Below, piece by piece: positions 22,762-31,314 of a DNA stretch of 32,068 nt. The position numbers and the translations under genes are program-made. The DNA lies in the NCBI GenBank assembly GCA_036388295.1, contig DASVSC010000179.1, positions 1 through 32,068 of the forward strand, read 5' to 3'. The notes under the pieces are model-generated. The model was not told the DNA's origin, made no database searches, and worked only from the letters and a program-made list of their open reading frames with translations. Every line of letters begins with the position of its first letter. The stretch's first letter is position 1. The stretch is from RYN-431 sp036388295 (GTDB lineage Bacteria > Planctomycetota > Phycisphaerae > Tepidisphaerales > Tepidisphaeraceae).

Positions 22762-24939
22762 ATGAACAAGTGGGTTGTCAGCGCCGTGGCTTCGGTCGTT
22801 TTGTCTGCGATGCCGTTGCTGGCGGCCGGCCCGGCCACCGCGCCGTCGGCCATTCTGGACGCCATCCGCACCGGCGACTGGGGCGTGATCCCGCAACGGC
22901 TGAAACTGCAGTCGGCGTCGGCGGGGGCGCTGGTCGAGCCGGACCAGGGCAAAGTGGCCAACTGGATCGACGACTACCGCGGCCTTGGCGACCGCTTCCA
23001 GGCCGAACGCAAAAAGGCGTACGACAACGCCATGCGCGACACCCGCACCCTTCAGGGCGGCGGCTATACCGACTTGGCCATGGACAGCGTGGCTGAATGC
23101 TTCACGCTGGCGTCGGACAAGCCGGCGCTGGTGTCGTCGTCGTGGGTCAAACAGCTCAGCACCGACGCCGTGACCGCCGCCACCAAAGCCGCCGACAACG
23201 GCGAATGGTTCAAGGCCCGCCGCATCTACAGCAACTTAAGCGTTCTGGAGCCGACCGAGCCGCGCTGGACGCGCCTGGCCGAGGAAATGTTCCGCCGCGT
23301 GCGGATTCTGACCCGCTACGCGCCCGATTCGGCCGCCGACGTGCTGAGAAAGGAGCTGGATTACCGCAAGACGGCCCGCAAGTTCCTCGTCGCCAGCACC
23401 CAGCCCAGTGCCGCGGCGACGCAGCCGGAAGAGAAAGTCGAATCCAGCGACCAGATCAGCCAGAACCTCAAGAGCGACTGGAAGACCGAACTCAACGGCA
23501 TCGAAATGCGCATGCTCCGCGAGGCCTTGCAGGACGCGAAGCTTAATTACTACAAAGACGTCAAGTACGACCAGCTGCTCGCCGGCGGCTTACGCGCCAT
23601 GCGCGTGTTCGCCACCACGGCCGGCATGGAAACGGCTTTCCCCAGCATCGGCGATAAGAACAAGCATGCGCAGTTTCTGGAGGTCATTGATGAGCAGTTG
23701 CGGATGATCCAGAACCGCCCGGTCGACGCCGACAGGCTGAACAGCGTGCTGAACCTGCTGTCGGCCGCCAACCTGCAGACGCTGGATCTGCCCGACCAAG
23801 TCCTCATCAGCGAGTTCGCCGACGGCGCCTTCAGCACCCTCGACCCGTTCAGCAGCATGATCTGGCCGAACGACATGGACGAGTTCCGCACCACGACGCA
23901 GGGCGAGTTCAGCGGCGTCGGCATCCAGATTCAGGACGTCGACGGCATCATCACAGTCATCAGCCCGATCGAAGACAGCCCCGCCCTGAAGGCCGGCATT
24001 CGCGCGGGCGACGTCATCACGCAGATCAACGGCAAAAGCGCCAAGGGCATCACCAGCCTGCAGGCCAAACGCCAGATCACCGGCATGACGGGCACCACCG
24101 TCATCCTGACCATCCGCAGCCCGGACGACCAGGTGAAGGATTACATGCTCACCCGCCAGACGATCAAGGTCAGCAGCGTCAAAGGCTGGACGCACCCGCC
24201 CGAGGGCGGCTGGAACTACATCATCGATGCCGACCAAAAAATCGCCTACGTGCGGCTGAGCAACTTCACGAAGGAAAGCAGCAACGAGCTGGCTGATGCG
24301 ATCGAGAAAATCCGCCGTGACGGGGCCAAGGCGATGATCCTTGATTTGCGCGGAAACCCCGGCGGCCTGCTGACGGCGGCGGCCGAAGTTGCCGACAAGT
24401 TCCTGCCCGGCGGCAAGATCGTCAGCACGCAGTCGCTACGCGACCTCGCCCCCGAAAGCCGCATCGAGGCCCACAGCACCGACGACGACGTGAAGCTGCC
24501 GATGGTGGTGATGGTCAATCAGTACAGCGCCAGCGCCAGCGAGATCGTCAGCGGCGCGCTGCGCGACCTGAAGCGGGCCACCATCGTCGGCGAACGCTCG
24601 TTCGGCAAAGGCAGCGTCCAAATGCTCTTCCCGCTCGAAAAACAGCGGGCATACCTGAAGCTGACCACCAGTCACTACTACCTGCCCAACGGCAAATGCA
24701 TTCACCGCGAGGAAAATAGCACCGAGTGGGGCGTGGACCCGGACCTGAAGGTGGAATTGACGCCGGACCAGACGCGCAAGCTGATGGGCGTTCGTAGCGA
24801 CCTGGACGTCTTGCGCGACAAGCCGGCCTCGGCGGCGGAGTTGAAACAGTCGACCGACGCCGTTCTGGACGCCGATTTGCAACTCGACGCCGCCCTGTTG
24901 GTGTTGCGCCTGCAGCTGGCGGGCAGCCCGACAGGATAA
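22762..24939 (+). CDS. secreted S41 carboxyl-terminal processing protease with PDZ domain
   Basis: This 725-residue protein has an N-terminal signal peptide (MNKWVVSAVASVVLSAMPLLAAG). A long helical region of about 350 residues of unknown fold includes a charged linker. It is followed by a PDZ domain at about 385-460 (GVGIQIQDVDGIITVISPIEDSPALKAG) and the S41 peptidase core: YVRLSNF, MILDLRGNPGGLL, the serine motif SASASEI near 589-595 and catalytic Lys616 in GERSFGKGSVQ. It is exported and expected in the periplasm or cell envelope. ATG 22762 is chosen because the signal peptide starts there. The large N-terminal extension is longer than in common CtpA proteins. Confidence 0.94.
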   Translation: MNKWVVSAVASVVLSAMPLLAAGPATAPSAILDAIRTGDWGVIPQRLKLQSASAGALVEPDQGKVANWIDDYRGLGDRFQAERKKAYDNAMRDTRTLQGGGYTDLAMDSVAECFTLASDKPALVSSSWVKQLSTDAVTAATKAADNGEWFKARRIYSNLSVLEPTEPRWTRLAEEMFRRVRILTRYAPDSAADVLRKELDYRKTARKFLVASTQPSAAATQPEEKVESSDQISQNLKSDWKTELNGIEMRMLREALQDAKLNYYKDVKYDQLLAGGLRAMRVFATTAGMETAFPSIGDKNKHAQFLEVIDEQLRMIQNRPVDADRLNSVLNLLSAANLQTLDLPDQVLISEFADGAFSTLDPFSSMIWPNDMDEFRTTTQGEFSGVGIQIQDVDGIITVISPIEDSPALKAGIRAGDVITQINGKSAKGITSLQAKRQITGMTGTTVILTIRSPDDQVKDYMLTRQTIKVSSVKGWTHPPEGGWNYIIDADQKIAYVRLSNFTKESSNELADAIEKIRRDGAKAMILDLRGNPGGLLTAAAEVADKFLPGGKIVSTQSLRDLAPESRIEAHSTDDDVKLPMVVMVNQYSASASEIVSGALRDLKRATIVGERSFGKGSVQMLFPLEKQRAYLKLTTSHYYLPNGKCIHREENSTEWGVDPDLKVELTPDQTRKLMGVRSDLDVLRDKPASAAELKQSTDAVLDADLQLDAALLVLRLQLAGSPTG

Positions 24940-24963
24940 ACTGAACCTAACCTAAGTGCAGAT

Positions 24964-24985
24964 GCCGGCGGGGTAACCCGCCGGC
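24964..24985 (+). terminator. GUAA-tetraloop hairpin after the protease gene
   Basis: A perfect 9-bp stem GCCGGCGGG/CCCGCCGGC with loop GTAA starts 24 bases after the stop. No T-run follows, so it may be a 3' stability structure or REP-like unit rather than a classic terminator. Confidence 0.5.
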
Positions 24986-25024
24986 TACCTCAGGCAAAGC
25001 GCCGCGGTGCTATTTGAGAAACCC

Positions 25025-25052
25025 TTGACAATCTCCGGGCAGGCACGACAAT
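25025..25052 (+). promoter_or_regulatory. promoter of tRNA-Arg(ACG)
   Basis: A consensus -35 TTGACA at 25025-25030, a 16-nt spacer and GACAAT at 25047-25052 end 12 bases before the tRNA. Confidence 0.6.
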
Positions 25053-25064
25053 CGTCCGCCCATC

Positions 25065-25138
25065 GCAGTCGTAGCTCAATTGGATAGAGCACGAGCCTAC
25101 GAAGCTCGGGGTTGGAGGTTCGATCCCTCCCGACTGCA
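25065..25138 (+). tRNA. tRNA-Arg (anticodon ACG)
   Basis: The acceptor GCAGTCG (25065-25071) pairs with CGACTGC (25131-25137) plus discriminator A. The D-arm is GCTC...GAGC, the anticodon stem CGAGC/GCTCG has loop CTACGAA, and the T-loop is TTCGATC. The anticodon ACG (read as ICG) decodes CGU/C/A. CCA is not encoded. It is followed by an integrase in the same direction, so its 3' end is a likely attachment site. Confidence 0.97.
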
Positions 25139-25208
25139 TCAACCTAAGTCACGCTGAACACAGAACTTGTGTACCTGCCCGTGTGGGTAGTGCGGCTCGA
25201 AAGCGACT

Positions 25209-25235
25209 GATTGACGGTAATTCGTACCGCCAATC
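25209..25235. repeat. imperfect palindrome between tRNA and integrase
   Basis: GATTGACGGTA (25209-25219) pairs with TACCGCCAATC (25225-25235), one mismatch, loop ATTCG. It sits 23 bases before the putative original integrase start and could be a recombinase arm site, an operator or a leader hairpin. Confidence 0.5.
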
Positions 25236-25257
25236 GCCCCGTTTAGAGGCGCACATC

Positions 25258-25452
25258 ATGGCCCGCTAAAAAGCCAACCACGTCCCGACCTACCGGCTCC
25301 ACAAGAAATCCGGACAGGCGATCGTCACGATCAACGGTGACGACAGTTATCTCGGCAAGTTCGGAAGCCCCGGGAGCCGCAAGAAGTATGGCGCACTCAT
25401 CGCCGCCTATGCCGCCCACCATCCCGGCAACGTCGAGGGCGGGGCGGTCCTC
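25258..25452 (+). pseudogene. intact-frame N-terminal part of the integrase behind a TAA
   Basis: ATG at 25258 has an AGAGG ribosome binding site and reads Met-Ala-Arg-stop. The TAA at 25267-25269 is followed, in the same frame and with no other stop, by KANHVPTYRLHKKSGQAIVTI and DSYLGKFGSPGSRKKYGAL. This is the arm-binding N-terminus typical of integrases of this group. One substitution (AAA to TAA) would explain it. There is no ATG, GTG, TTG or CTG between the stop and ATG 25453. Confidence 0.75.
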
Positions 25453-26532
25453 ATGGCTGCCGCTGCCGCGGCCACCAGCGACGGGGACGGCCCGAACGTC
25501 GAACAGGTCATCGTCGCCTTCTGGCAGCACGCAGAGACGTACTACAGGGACAAGGACGGCCAGCCCACGGGCGAGGCGCAGAACTTCCTCTACTCGTTGC
25601 GTGTCCTGCGCCGCTTGTTCGGCACGATGCCGGCTGCGAAAGTCGATTCCGAAACCCTTGAAGCCTGTCGCGACGAGATGATCGCCGCCAAGTTGGCGCG
25701 CAACACGATCAACCGACGAATCGGTCGCATCCGGCAGATGTTCAAATGGGCCGCCAAGAAAAAGATGGTGCCCGCCGCAGTGTTCGTGAGCCTGACGACC
25801 GTGGAGGGCTTGAAGGCCAACCGCAGCAAGGCCCACGAGACGGAACGCGTCAAACCCGTAGCCGATGCCCACGCACGCGCAGTGATCGCAGCGGCGGGGC
25901 GGGTACTGTCCGCCATGGTCGAGCTTCAGCTGCTGACAGGGATGCGCAGCGGCGAAGTCGTCACCATGCGCACGGCTGACATCGAGCGGGGCGGGGACGT
26001 GTGGGTCTACACGCCCCGCAAGTTCAAGACGCAGCACCTAGGCCACGAACGCCCCGTCTATCTCGGCAAGCGGTGCCAGGAGATTTTGACGCCGTTCCTG
26101 AAGATGGACGGCAACGCATACCTGTTCAGCCCCGCCGAGGCCGAGGCGGATCGACTCGCGGCCCGGACGGCCGCACGCAAGACTCCCGCCGGCCCTGGTC
26201 GCAACGCCCCCGGCACGAATAGGAATGCGAACCCGGTGAAGAAGCCGGGCAACAGCTACACCGTTCGAAGCTATGCGAAGGCCGTCTACCGTGCATGCGC
26301 CCGTGCGTTCCACGCGCCAGCCAATGCGGACGCCGCCGCGGTCAAGGCGTGGAAGGTGGCGCATCGCTTCCATCCGCACCAGTTGCGGCACGCCGCGGCC
26401 ACGCGTTTCCGCCGGGAATACAATCTGGACACCGCGCGCGCTCTGCGCGGCCAAAAGACGATGGAAGCCGCCGCGATCTACGCCGAAATGGACAACGGCA
26501 AGGCCCGCGAAGTGATGCGCGTCAGCGGATGA
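25453..26532 (+). CDS. tyrosine recombinase/integrase, probably N-terminally shortened
   Basis: From the first usable ATG the protein is 359 residues. The SAM-like core-binding domain covers about 15-115. In the catalytic domain I see Arg165 (TGMRSGE), Lys192 in RKFKTQHLG, the HxxR box at His309-Arg312 (HPHQLRHAAATRF) and nucleophile Tyr343 (AAIYAE). The usual second histidine (LGH) is replaced by Gln334 (RGQK). A 50-residue insert between strand and HxxR box is common in planctomycete integrases as I know them. It lies next to tRNA-Arg, where it would integrate and excise an element at the tRNA 3' end. Loss of the arm domain behind the upstream TAA may have disabled it. Its end overlaps the convergent peptidase gene by 11 bases. 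Confidence 0.88.
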   Translation: MAAAAAATSDGDGPNVEQVIVAFWQHAETYYRDKDGQPTGEAQNFLYSLRVLRRLFGTMPAAKVDSETLEACRDEMIAAKLARNTINRRIGRIRQMFKWAAKKKMVPAAVFVSLTTVEGLKANRSKAHETERVKPVADAHARAVIAAAGRVLSAMVELQLLTGMRSGEVVTMRTADIERGGDVWVYTPRKFKTQHLGHERPVYLGKRCQEILTPFLKMDGNAYLFSPAEAEADRLAARTAARKTPAGPGRNAPGTNRNANPVKKPGNSYTVRSYAKAVYRACARAFHAPANADAAAVKAWKVAHRFHPHQLRHAAATRFRREYNLDTARALRGQKTMEAAAIYAEMDNGKAREVMRVSG

Positions 26533-27073
26533 TAGCCGTGTAAAGCACACCATCACGGTAGCCTCGCCAGTCGTTGTCGGATCGGTCGAGGATCGCCTGT
26601 AAGGTCGATTCGTAGTTGAGGCTGCTTCGGTTCGTGTCCTTCAAAACGTACCCGCCGTCCACTGCGCCGAGTGTGATAGCGTGACAATCTGAGCCAGCAC
26701 CTGTCACACCGCAGACATAGAGGGAGTCGGTGTCGCGAAGGCGAGACTCGATTTCTTGCGTAATGACGTGCCGAGCGAAAAACGTCCCCGAAAATCTCTG
26801 GCGACACGACGCGAAGAAGGGAACTGCTGACCAATCGTGAATGCCAAGCACGCGGAGGCTCCATGGAAGGTTGTCGCCGCGTTCGGTCGGATGATTACTA
26901 TCCGCTGGTGGATGGAGTCCTCGCTGCGGCATGCCATAATGGGAAAAGTACGCATCAAACGAAGATGCTACGGGTTCACCAGTGAAGTAGTTGTTGGCAA
27001 CGGCGTAGCTTGCAAAAACGCAAGTATTCCCGGGCTGCCGGAATGATGCAGCCAATCTGGCGGCGTTAACCAT
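26522..27073 (-). CDS. putative papain-like cysteine peptidase
   Basis: This 183-residue protein has no signal peptide. RQPGNTCVFASYAVANNYF places a Gln five residues before Cys18, resembling the oxyanion Gln and nucleophile of papain-like and C39-like peptidases. SDCHAITLG gives His131, followed by GYVLKDTNRSS with Asp146/Asn148 as the third member. This is a residue-pattern argument; no named family is certain, and a transglutaminase-like or non-peptidase role is possible. It starts 4 bases after the stop of the HTH gene, so the two form an operon. Base use looks less GC-rich than the flanking chromosome. It may be an effector or toxin-like component paired with the regulator, but this is inference. 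Confidence 0.72.
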   Translation of the reverse strand: MVNAARLAASFRQPGNTCVFASYAVANNYFTGEPVASSFDAYFSHYGMPQRGLHPPADSNHPTERGDNLPWSLRVLGIHDWSAVPFFASCRQRFSGTFFARHVITQEIESRLRDTDSLYVCGVTGAGSDCHAITLGAVDGGYVLKDTNRSSLNYESTLQAILDRSDNDWRGYRDGVLYTAIIR

Positions 27074-27077
27074 CGAC

Positions 27078-27287
27078 TCATTTTAACAGGTCATCGACCT
27101 TCACGCCCAGCGCTTTCGCCATGCGCTGAACGGTGTCGATGGTTGGATTAGCGCGTCGACCGCTTTCAAGGTCGCTCCATTTCTGTCGAGCGCCCAAGCC
27201 AGCAGCTTCGGCAGCTTGCTGGAGCGTCCAACCCTTAGCTTCACGCAGTGCTTTCAGCTTGCCGACATCGAGGGCCATCAATTCCAT
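27078..27287 (-). CDS. Xre-family HTH regulator
   Basis: This 69-residue single-domain DNA-binding protein reads LKALREAKGWTLQQAAEAAG, then LGARQKWSDLESGRRANPTI and VQRMAKALGVKVDDLLK, the classic Cro/C1-type HTH with its trailing helix. I chose ATG 27287, which gives just the HTH domain; longer frames run back into the transposase remnant. It is 4 bases upstream of the cysteine peptidase gene. A palindrome and a direct repeat lie 31-80 bases upstream, as expected for an autoregulator. Small Xre proteins of this kind often act as antitoxins or element repressors. Confidence 0.88.
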   Translation of the reverse strand: MELMALDVGKLKALREAKGWTLQQAAEAAGLGARQKWSDLESGRRANPTIDTVQRMAKALGVKVDDLLK

Positions 27288-27317
27288 ATCGCCACCGTAG
27301 CAGGATTCTCTTGATGT

Positions 27318-27367
27318 GTACCCTTTTATGGGTACTATTCCGGACGACCGTTGCAATCGTTGCAATG
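27318..27367 (-). promoter_or_regulatory. candidate operator upstream of the HTH gene
   Basis: The palindrome GTACCC (27318-27323), 6-nt spacer, GGGTAC (27330-27335) lies 31 bases upstream of the HTH start. Next to it GTTGCAAT repeats at 27350-27357 and 27359-27366 with a 9-bp period. On the coding (minus) strand TTGCAA could serve as a -35, placing the palindrome over the -10. Confidence 0.5.
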
Positions 27368-27660
27368 GAACGACCGCGCCCCACAGGACGGTAATCCCGA
27401 AGGCGCGGGATATACGTCTTGCAGACCGTGAGCATTGACGACCACCCGCCTTGGTAAGCCGGGTAAGAAGAAGCGTTCCCCACGCTAGCTTTATCCCCTC
27501 TTCTGCCTTCTTTGCGTCCGCTGAAGGTGGCGTCCACATGCTCGCACGCCTGGCAATTCGCCGCCGCTTCGCCGATCGGGAAGATGCTGCTGACGAGATG
27601 GATTGATGCATGGATCAGCTGGTCGAGTGCCTCGGCGTTCTGGGGGCTCGGGATGAGGCC

Positions 27661-28107
27661 CAGCGTGCCGTCCACGCTGAAGTGCTCGTCACTGGTCAGG
27701 CCGCACGCCATCGCCCGCTTCACCACGCCGTCGAAGAACGCCGCACCAATGCCGTGCTTCTCCAAGCGGGGCCGGTTGTGCGTGAAGGCGGTTTGATCAA
27801 AAGCGTCTTCGGCCGGGTCCATGTCCAGGAACCAGCGGAACAGCAGGTCGGTGTCGATCCGTTCGACCAGTTGCGTCTCGCTGCGGACCGAGTAGATCGC
27901 CTGCAGGAGCAGGGCTTTGAGCAGCCGCTCCGGCGGCACGCCGGGACGGCCGGTGCCCGAGTACGCGGCGTCGAATACGGCTGACATATTCGCCAATTCC
28001 TCGTCGATCATCCGCTTCAGCGGCCGAAGCGGATGGTCGGGCCGAATGCGGCTCCCGACGTCGATTACGAAGAACATCGGCGGCTGACTGTCACGCTTGC
28101 CACGCAT
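27661..28107 (-). pseudogene. truncated IS1182/IS5-type transposase (DUF772 N-terminus)
   Basis: The N-terminal 149 residues are typical of DUF772 transposases: DHPLRPLKRMIDEEL, GRPGVPPERLLKALLLQAIY, SETQLVERIDTDLLFRWFLD, FTHNRPRLEKHG and FSVDGTL with the first catalytic Asp. After this the frame continues to 27241, but the residues no longer resemble the family, and the second Asp and Glu are missing. The open frame runs into the HTH gene and its upstream region. It is therefore a remnant with its 3' end deleted or replaced. No terminal repeats are recognised. Confidence 0.8.
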
Positions 28108-28180
28108 CGGCCTCCCGGATCAGGGAACGACAAATTAGCGCGACACCTCGGCAGCGACAAGAGAGTTTTGAAGCGGCATG

Positions 28181-30106
28181 CTAACGGCTGGACAATATCC
28201 TAGCGATCGCTTGTTCGATGCGGGATTGGGCAAGAGAAGCGCCTTGATAGGTCAGATGATCATCATCCATATATACACTCTTGCGTCCATCAAGCGCAAG
28301 CGTCTGCCCATCCTTATCGTACAGATCAAATATAGGCACCACGCTACAGTTGGGGTGTGATGCCGCAATCTTGTGAAGCACGTCGCGACCGCGAAGTACG
28401 TTTGCGCCATTTGCGGTATCTGCGTAATGCCTGATACCGTCCTCAGGGCGATACCCTTTAAAGCAAAGGTATTGCAAGGCGTTGCGGTTACCAATCGTGA
28501 GTTCAGGCGGCTGTTCAATCAGGAGCACGTGGTCAGCTAGTCCGACAATGTGGTCAACGAAGGTCTCCACCGATTGTTGCGACTTGACGCTCCAGCGGGC
28601 CGCGACGATGACCACACGCGGTCGCCATTGCTTCAGAAGGCGGATGCGGGCCGTGTCGTATTCGAGGACATCCGCTTGCGATACGTACCATGGTGCCGCA
28701 CGCTTGATGGCCGGGACTGAAAAGAACGGGTCAACCCCGCCCATCACCCAAAGAGCGGCCGGAACGTCAAGGCGTGTGACACACTGATTGATGACCGGTG
28801 CCCAGAACGTGCCGTGTGAGTCGCCGAGCAAGACGACCTGCGGGTCGCCCACGCCCACTCGCACGCCACCATCGGCGAAAGCTCTTGATCCGGCTAGGGT
28901 TGGCGGCACGTTCATACCGACCCACGTTCGGTCAAGCGGCGGAGCGGTGGGATTGCAGTCGTAAGCACGAACGTAAACATCCGGAACCTCAAAGCCGCTT
29001 GTGTCGTAAATGCGGTTCAACCGCGCCATGCAAACCGCCGCAGCGGCTGTCAAGCCTAGGGCGATCAGGGCGATGGGCACCGTGTACCGCGCCTGCCGTG
29101 CGGGCTTCTCGATCAGATAGTAAGACAGGATTGATAGTACAGATATGGCCCCTAAGGACGCCCACACGGAAAGTTGCAGGCCGACGTACATCGGAAACAC
29201 GATCACTGGCCAGTGCCAAAGGTACAGTGAGTACGACAGCTTCCCGACAAAAACCGTCAAACGATTGGCCAAGACGTGAAAGGCGACGCCCTCGCGTGCG
29301 AATGCAAGAACGAGGACGGTGCCTGTCACCGGCAAGATCAAGCCAATGCCGAACGAGGTGACCACAAAATACGACGCTAAAAGAAGGATCAAACCCACCA
29401 CACTTAAGGTGGATTGCAGAATGCCCCGGCCGGCAGGCGCGACTAGGGCGAGGGCGCAACCTGCCGCCAGTTCCCACGCGCGAGACGGGAGCAGGTAGAA
29501 CGCTGCTGTGGGATAACGGTAAGACTGAATGATGAACACCGCTAGCGACGTCACGGCGACACCAATGACGCATGCCAGCAGGCCACGTGGCGCGATCTTG
29601 CAGATTAGCCACACGGTAAGTGGCATGAACAGGTAAAACTGCTCTTCCACGGCGAGTGACCACATGTGCAGGAACGGAGATTCGTTGGCAGCCGACCCCC
29701 AATAGCTGCCGACGTACTTCCAAAAATAGACGTTCGCGCCGGAAAGTGACGCCCACGCCCCTTGCCTGCCGATCGCGGCTTGGTCCGGGCGGTAAACGAA
29801 TAGGAACGTAAATAGCAAAGACGACGCAGAAACCGCTATCATAGCCGGTAAGATGCGACGGATGCGACGGGCCCAAAACTGCTTGAATGAGAATGTTCCA
29901 TTGGCGACCTCACGTCTGACGATCGACATGATCAGAAATCCACTGATCACAAAAAATACGTCGACGCCGAGGCTGCCCCCATGAAATCCTGCAACCCCTA
30001 AATGAAATAGGACGACCGGTACTACGGCGAACGCGCGCAGACCGTCAATTTCTGGACGATAATGTGCCTTCGGCTGGATTGCGGGAACACCAGCCTGGTC
30101 CTGCAT
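28181..30106 (-). CDS. OafA-type acyltransferase with SGNH domain
   Basis: This 641-residue inner-membrane protein has an N-terminal acyltransferase-3 domain (about 15-380) with YRPEIDGLRAFAVVPVVLFH, GVDVFFVISGFLI, FWARRIRRILPAM and roughly ten membrane spans. A periplasmic SGNH hydrolase-like domain follows, with VVLLGDSHG (Ser430) and DDDHLT (Asp614, His617). Such fusions O-acetylate or otherwise acylate lipopolysaccharide, capsule or other surface glycans. I chose ATG 30106, which begins just before the first conserved motif and has AAGGAC upstream; longer in-frame starts add unrelated residues. It is divergent from the methyltransferase gene, and codons are less GC-biased than in the housekeeping block. 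Confidence 0.92.
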   Translation of the reverse strand: MQDQAGVPAIQPKAHYRPEIDGLRAFAVVPVVLFHLGVAGFHGGSLGVDVFFVISGFLIMSIVRREVANGTFSFKQFWARRIRRILPAMIAVSASSLLFTFLFVYRPDQAAIGRQGAWASLSGANVYFWKYVGSYWGSAANESPFLHMWSLAVEEQFYLFMPLTVWLICKIAPRGLLACVIGVAVTSLAVFIIQSYRYPTAAFYLLPSRAWELAAGCALALVAPAGRGILQSTLSVVGLILLLASYFVVTSFGIGLILPVTGTVLVLAFAREGVAFHVLANRLTVFVGKLSYSLYLWHWPVIVFPMYVGLQLSVWASLGAISVLSILSYYLIEKPARQARYTVPIALIALGLTAAAAVCMARLNRIYDTSGFEVPDVYVRAYDCNPTAPPLDRTWVGMNVPPTLAGSRAFADGGVRVGVGDPQVVLLGDSHGTFWAPVINQCVTRLDVPAALWVMGGVDPFFSVPAIKRAAPWYVSQADVLEYDTARIRLLKQWRPRVVIVAARWSVKSQQSVETFVDHIVGLADHVLLIEQPPELTIGNRNALQYLCFKGYRPEDGIRHYADTANGANVLRGRDVLHKIAASHPNCSVVPIFDLYDKDGQTLALDGRKSVYMDDDHLTYQGASLAQSRIEQAIARILSSR

Positions 30107-30329
30107 CACGTTGCGTCCTTGGATCGCCGGGCACGTCGCAGTTTTCGGCATCGTCAGGCACAAACTCATGACTTCCATATCGGTTGGCGGCCCGGCAGCC
30201 ATTAGCAATAGGAAGGGTCGGCAGGGATCACTTCGCAATCCGACATCGGGCGTATAGGATAGGCAGCTGGTGACACCGCGTTTGCCATCGAACTCGCCCA
30301 TGTCCTGACAAGGCTTTCGTCGTTCGCTT

Positions 30330-31256
30330 ATGAAATCTACCATCCGCAAAGTCGTTCGCTACCTGTCCCGAGAAGTTCAAGGCACACTGCCGCGGAACAC
30401 GCCGCCAACCGATCTGGTCCTCGACCATTTGCTTGCCTCTCAGGACATGGGGTCGCTGAACGACGCCGTGGCCTACGTGGCTGACCTGCGGCAGTGCGTC
30501 GAGCCGCTGAAGTGTCAAGTCAACTTGCTTAAACGCCCCAAAGGGATATCCAACGCGTCCGAAGCTGCATTCGTGGCGCTTACGGATTTGCTCAAGGCTT
30601 CGCTTCCACCGGTGCCAGTAAATTTGGCCATGCAGTTTGCACGCATCGGTGACGACTACCGCGGCGTATCGCAGGTTGCCAGCCGTAAAGACCGGGCGAT
30701 GGATGTGCGGCGGCACTTTACATTGTCGTCGTCCTCAGGCCGCAAAGGACGTCTCCTTACAGCAGCTGTTCGGGCGTTTGAGCCGCGACTGGTGTTGGAA
30801 CTAGGTACGGCGTACGGCATTTCAGGATTTTTTATCGCCAACGCGTTGAAAGCGGGTGGCCATCCGGGCAGTCGGCTGGTAACGGTCGAAGCCTTCGAGC
30901 CGCAGGCAACACTCAGCCGAACCCTGCTGCAGCGCGAGTTTGGCGACGCGGTTACATGCGAGTTCGGCTTGGCCGGTGAATCGCTTCCGCGACTGGCAGC
31001 AACAATGGACCACATAGACTTCTACTTCCATGATGCCGGCCATACGTATGACGATTATGTTAATGACGTTGGCGTCATGCTTCCAAAAATGTCGTCAGGT
31101 TCAGTGCTCTTTCTTGACGACATCCGCTGGGACGACCGACGGTTTATCGACAAGCCGTCGCGGGCTTACGAGGGCTGGCAGGCGATCGTCGCTAATCCGC
31201 GAACCTGTGCAGCCGCTGAAATCGATGATGAGTTGGGTGTCGCCGTCTTTAGTTGA
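30330..31256 (+). CDS. class I SAM-dependent methyltransferase
   Basis: This 308-residue protein has its SAM-binding Rossmann domain in the second half. Motif I is VLELGTAYGISG at 155-166, the acidic residue binding the ribose is Glu187 (VTVEAF), and HDAGHTYDDYVND at about 234-246 is followed by FLDDIRWDD. This matches the Methyltransf_24 (O-methyltransferase-like) pattern. The N-terminal 125 residues are helical and unassigned. The neighbouring acyltransferase suggests a surface glycan or secondary metabolite target, but the substrate cannot be read. The ribosome binding site for ATG 30330 is weak, so the start is less certain than the gene. Confidence 0.88.
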   Translation: MKSTIRKVVRYLSREVQGTLPRNTPPTDLVLDHLLASQDMGSLNDAVAYVADLRQCVEPLKCQVNLLKRPKGISNASEAAFVALTDLLKASLPPVPVNLAMQFARIGDDYRGVSQVASRKDRAMDVRRHFTLSSSSGRKGRLLTAAVRAFEPRLVLELGTAYGISGFFIANALKAGGHPGSRLVTVEAFEPQATLSRTLLQREFGDAVTCEFGLAGESLPRLAATMDHIDFYFHDAGHTYDDYVNDVGVMLPKMSSGSVLFLDDIRWDDRRFIDKPSRAYEGWQAIVANPRTCAAAEIDDELGVAVFS

Positions 31257-31314
31257 AGAGGTGACTGCGGCGCAGTCTTCGTCACTCGTTGGGCTCGTGG
31301 TTCCCGTATTTGAG

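Noticed and set aside
27241..27660. Continuation of the transposase frame as real protein
   Set aside because: The residues lose all family resemblance after the first catalytic Asp, and the frame overlaps the HTH gene and its upstream sites.
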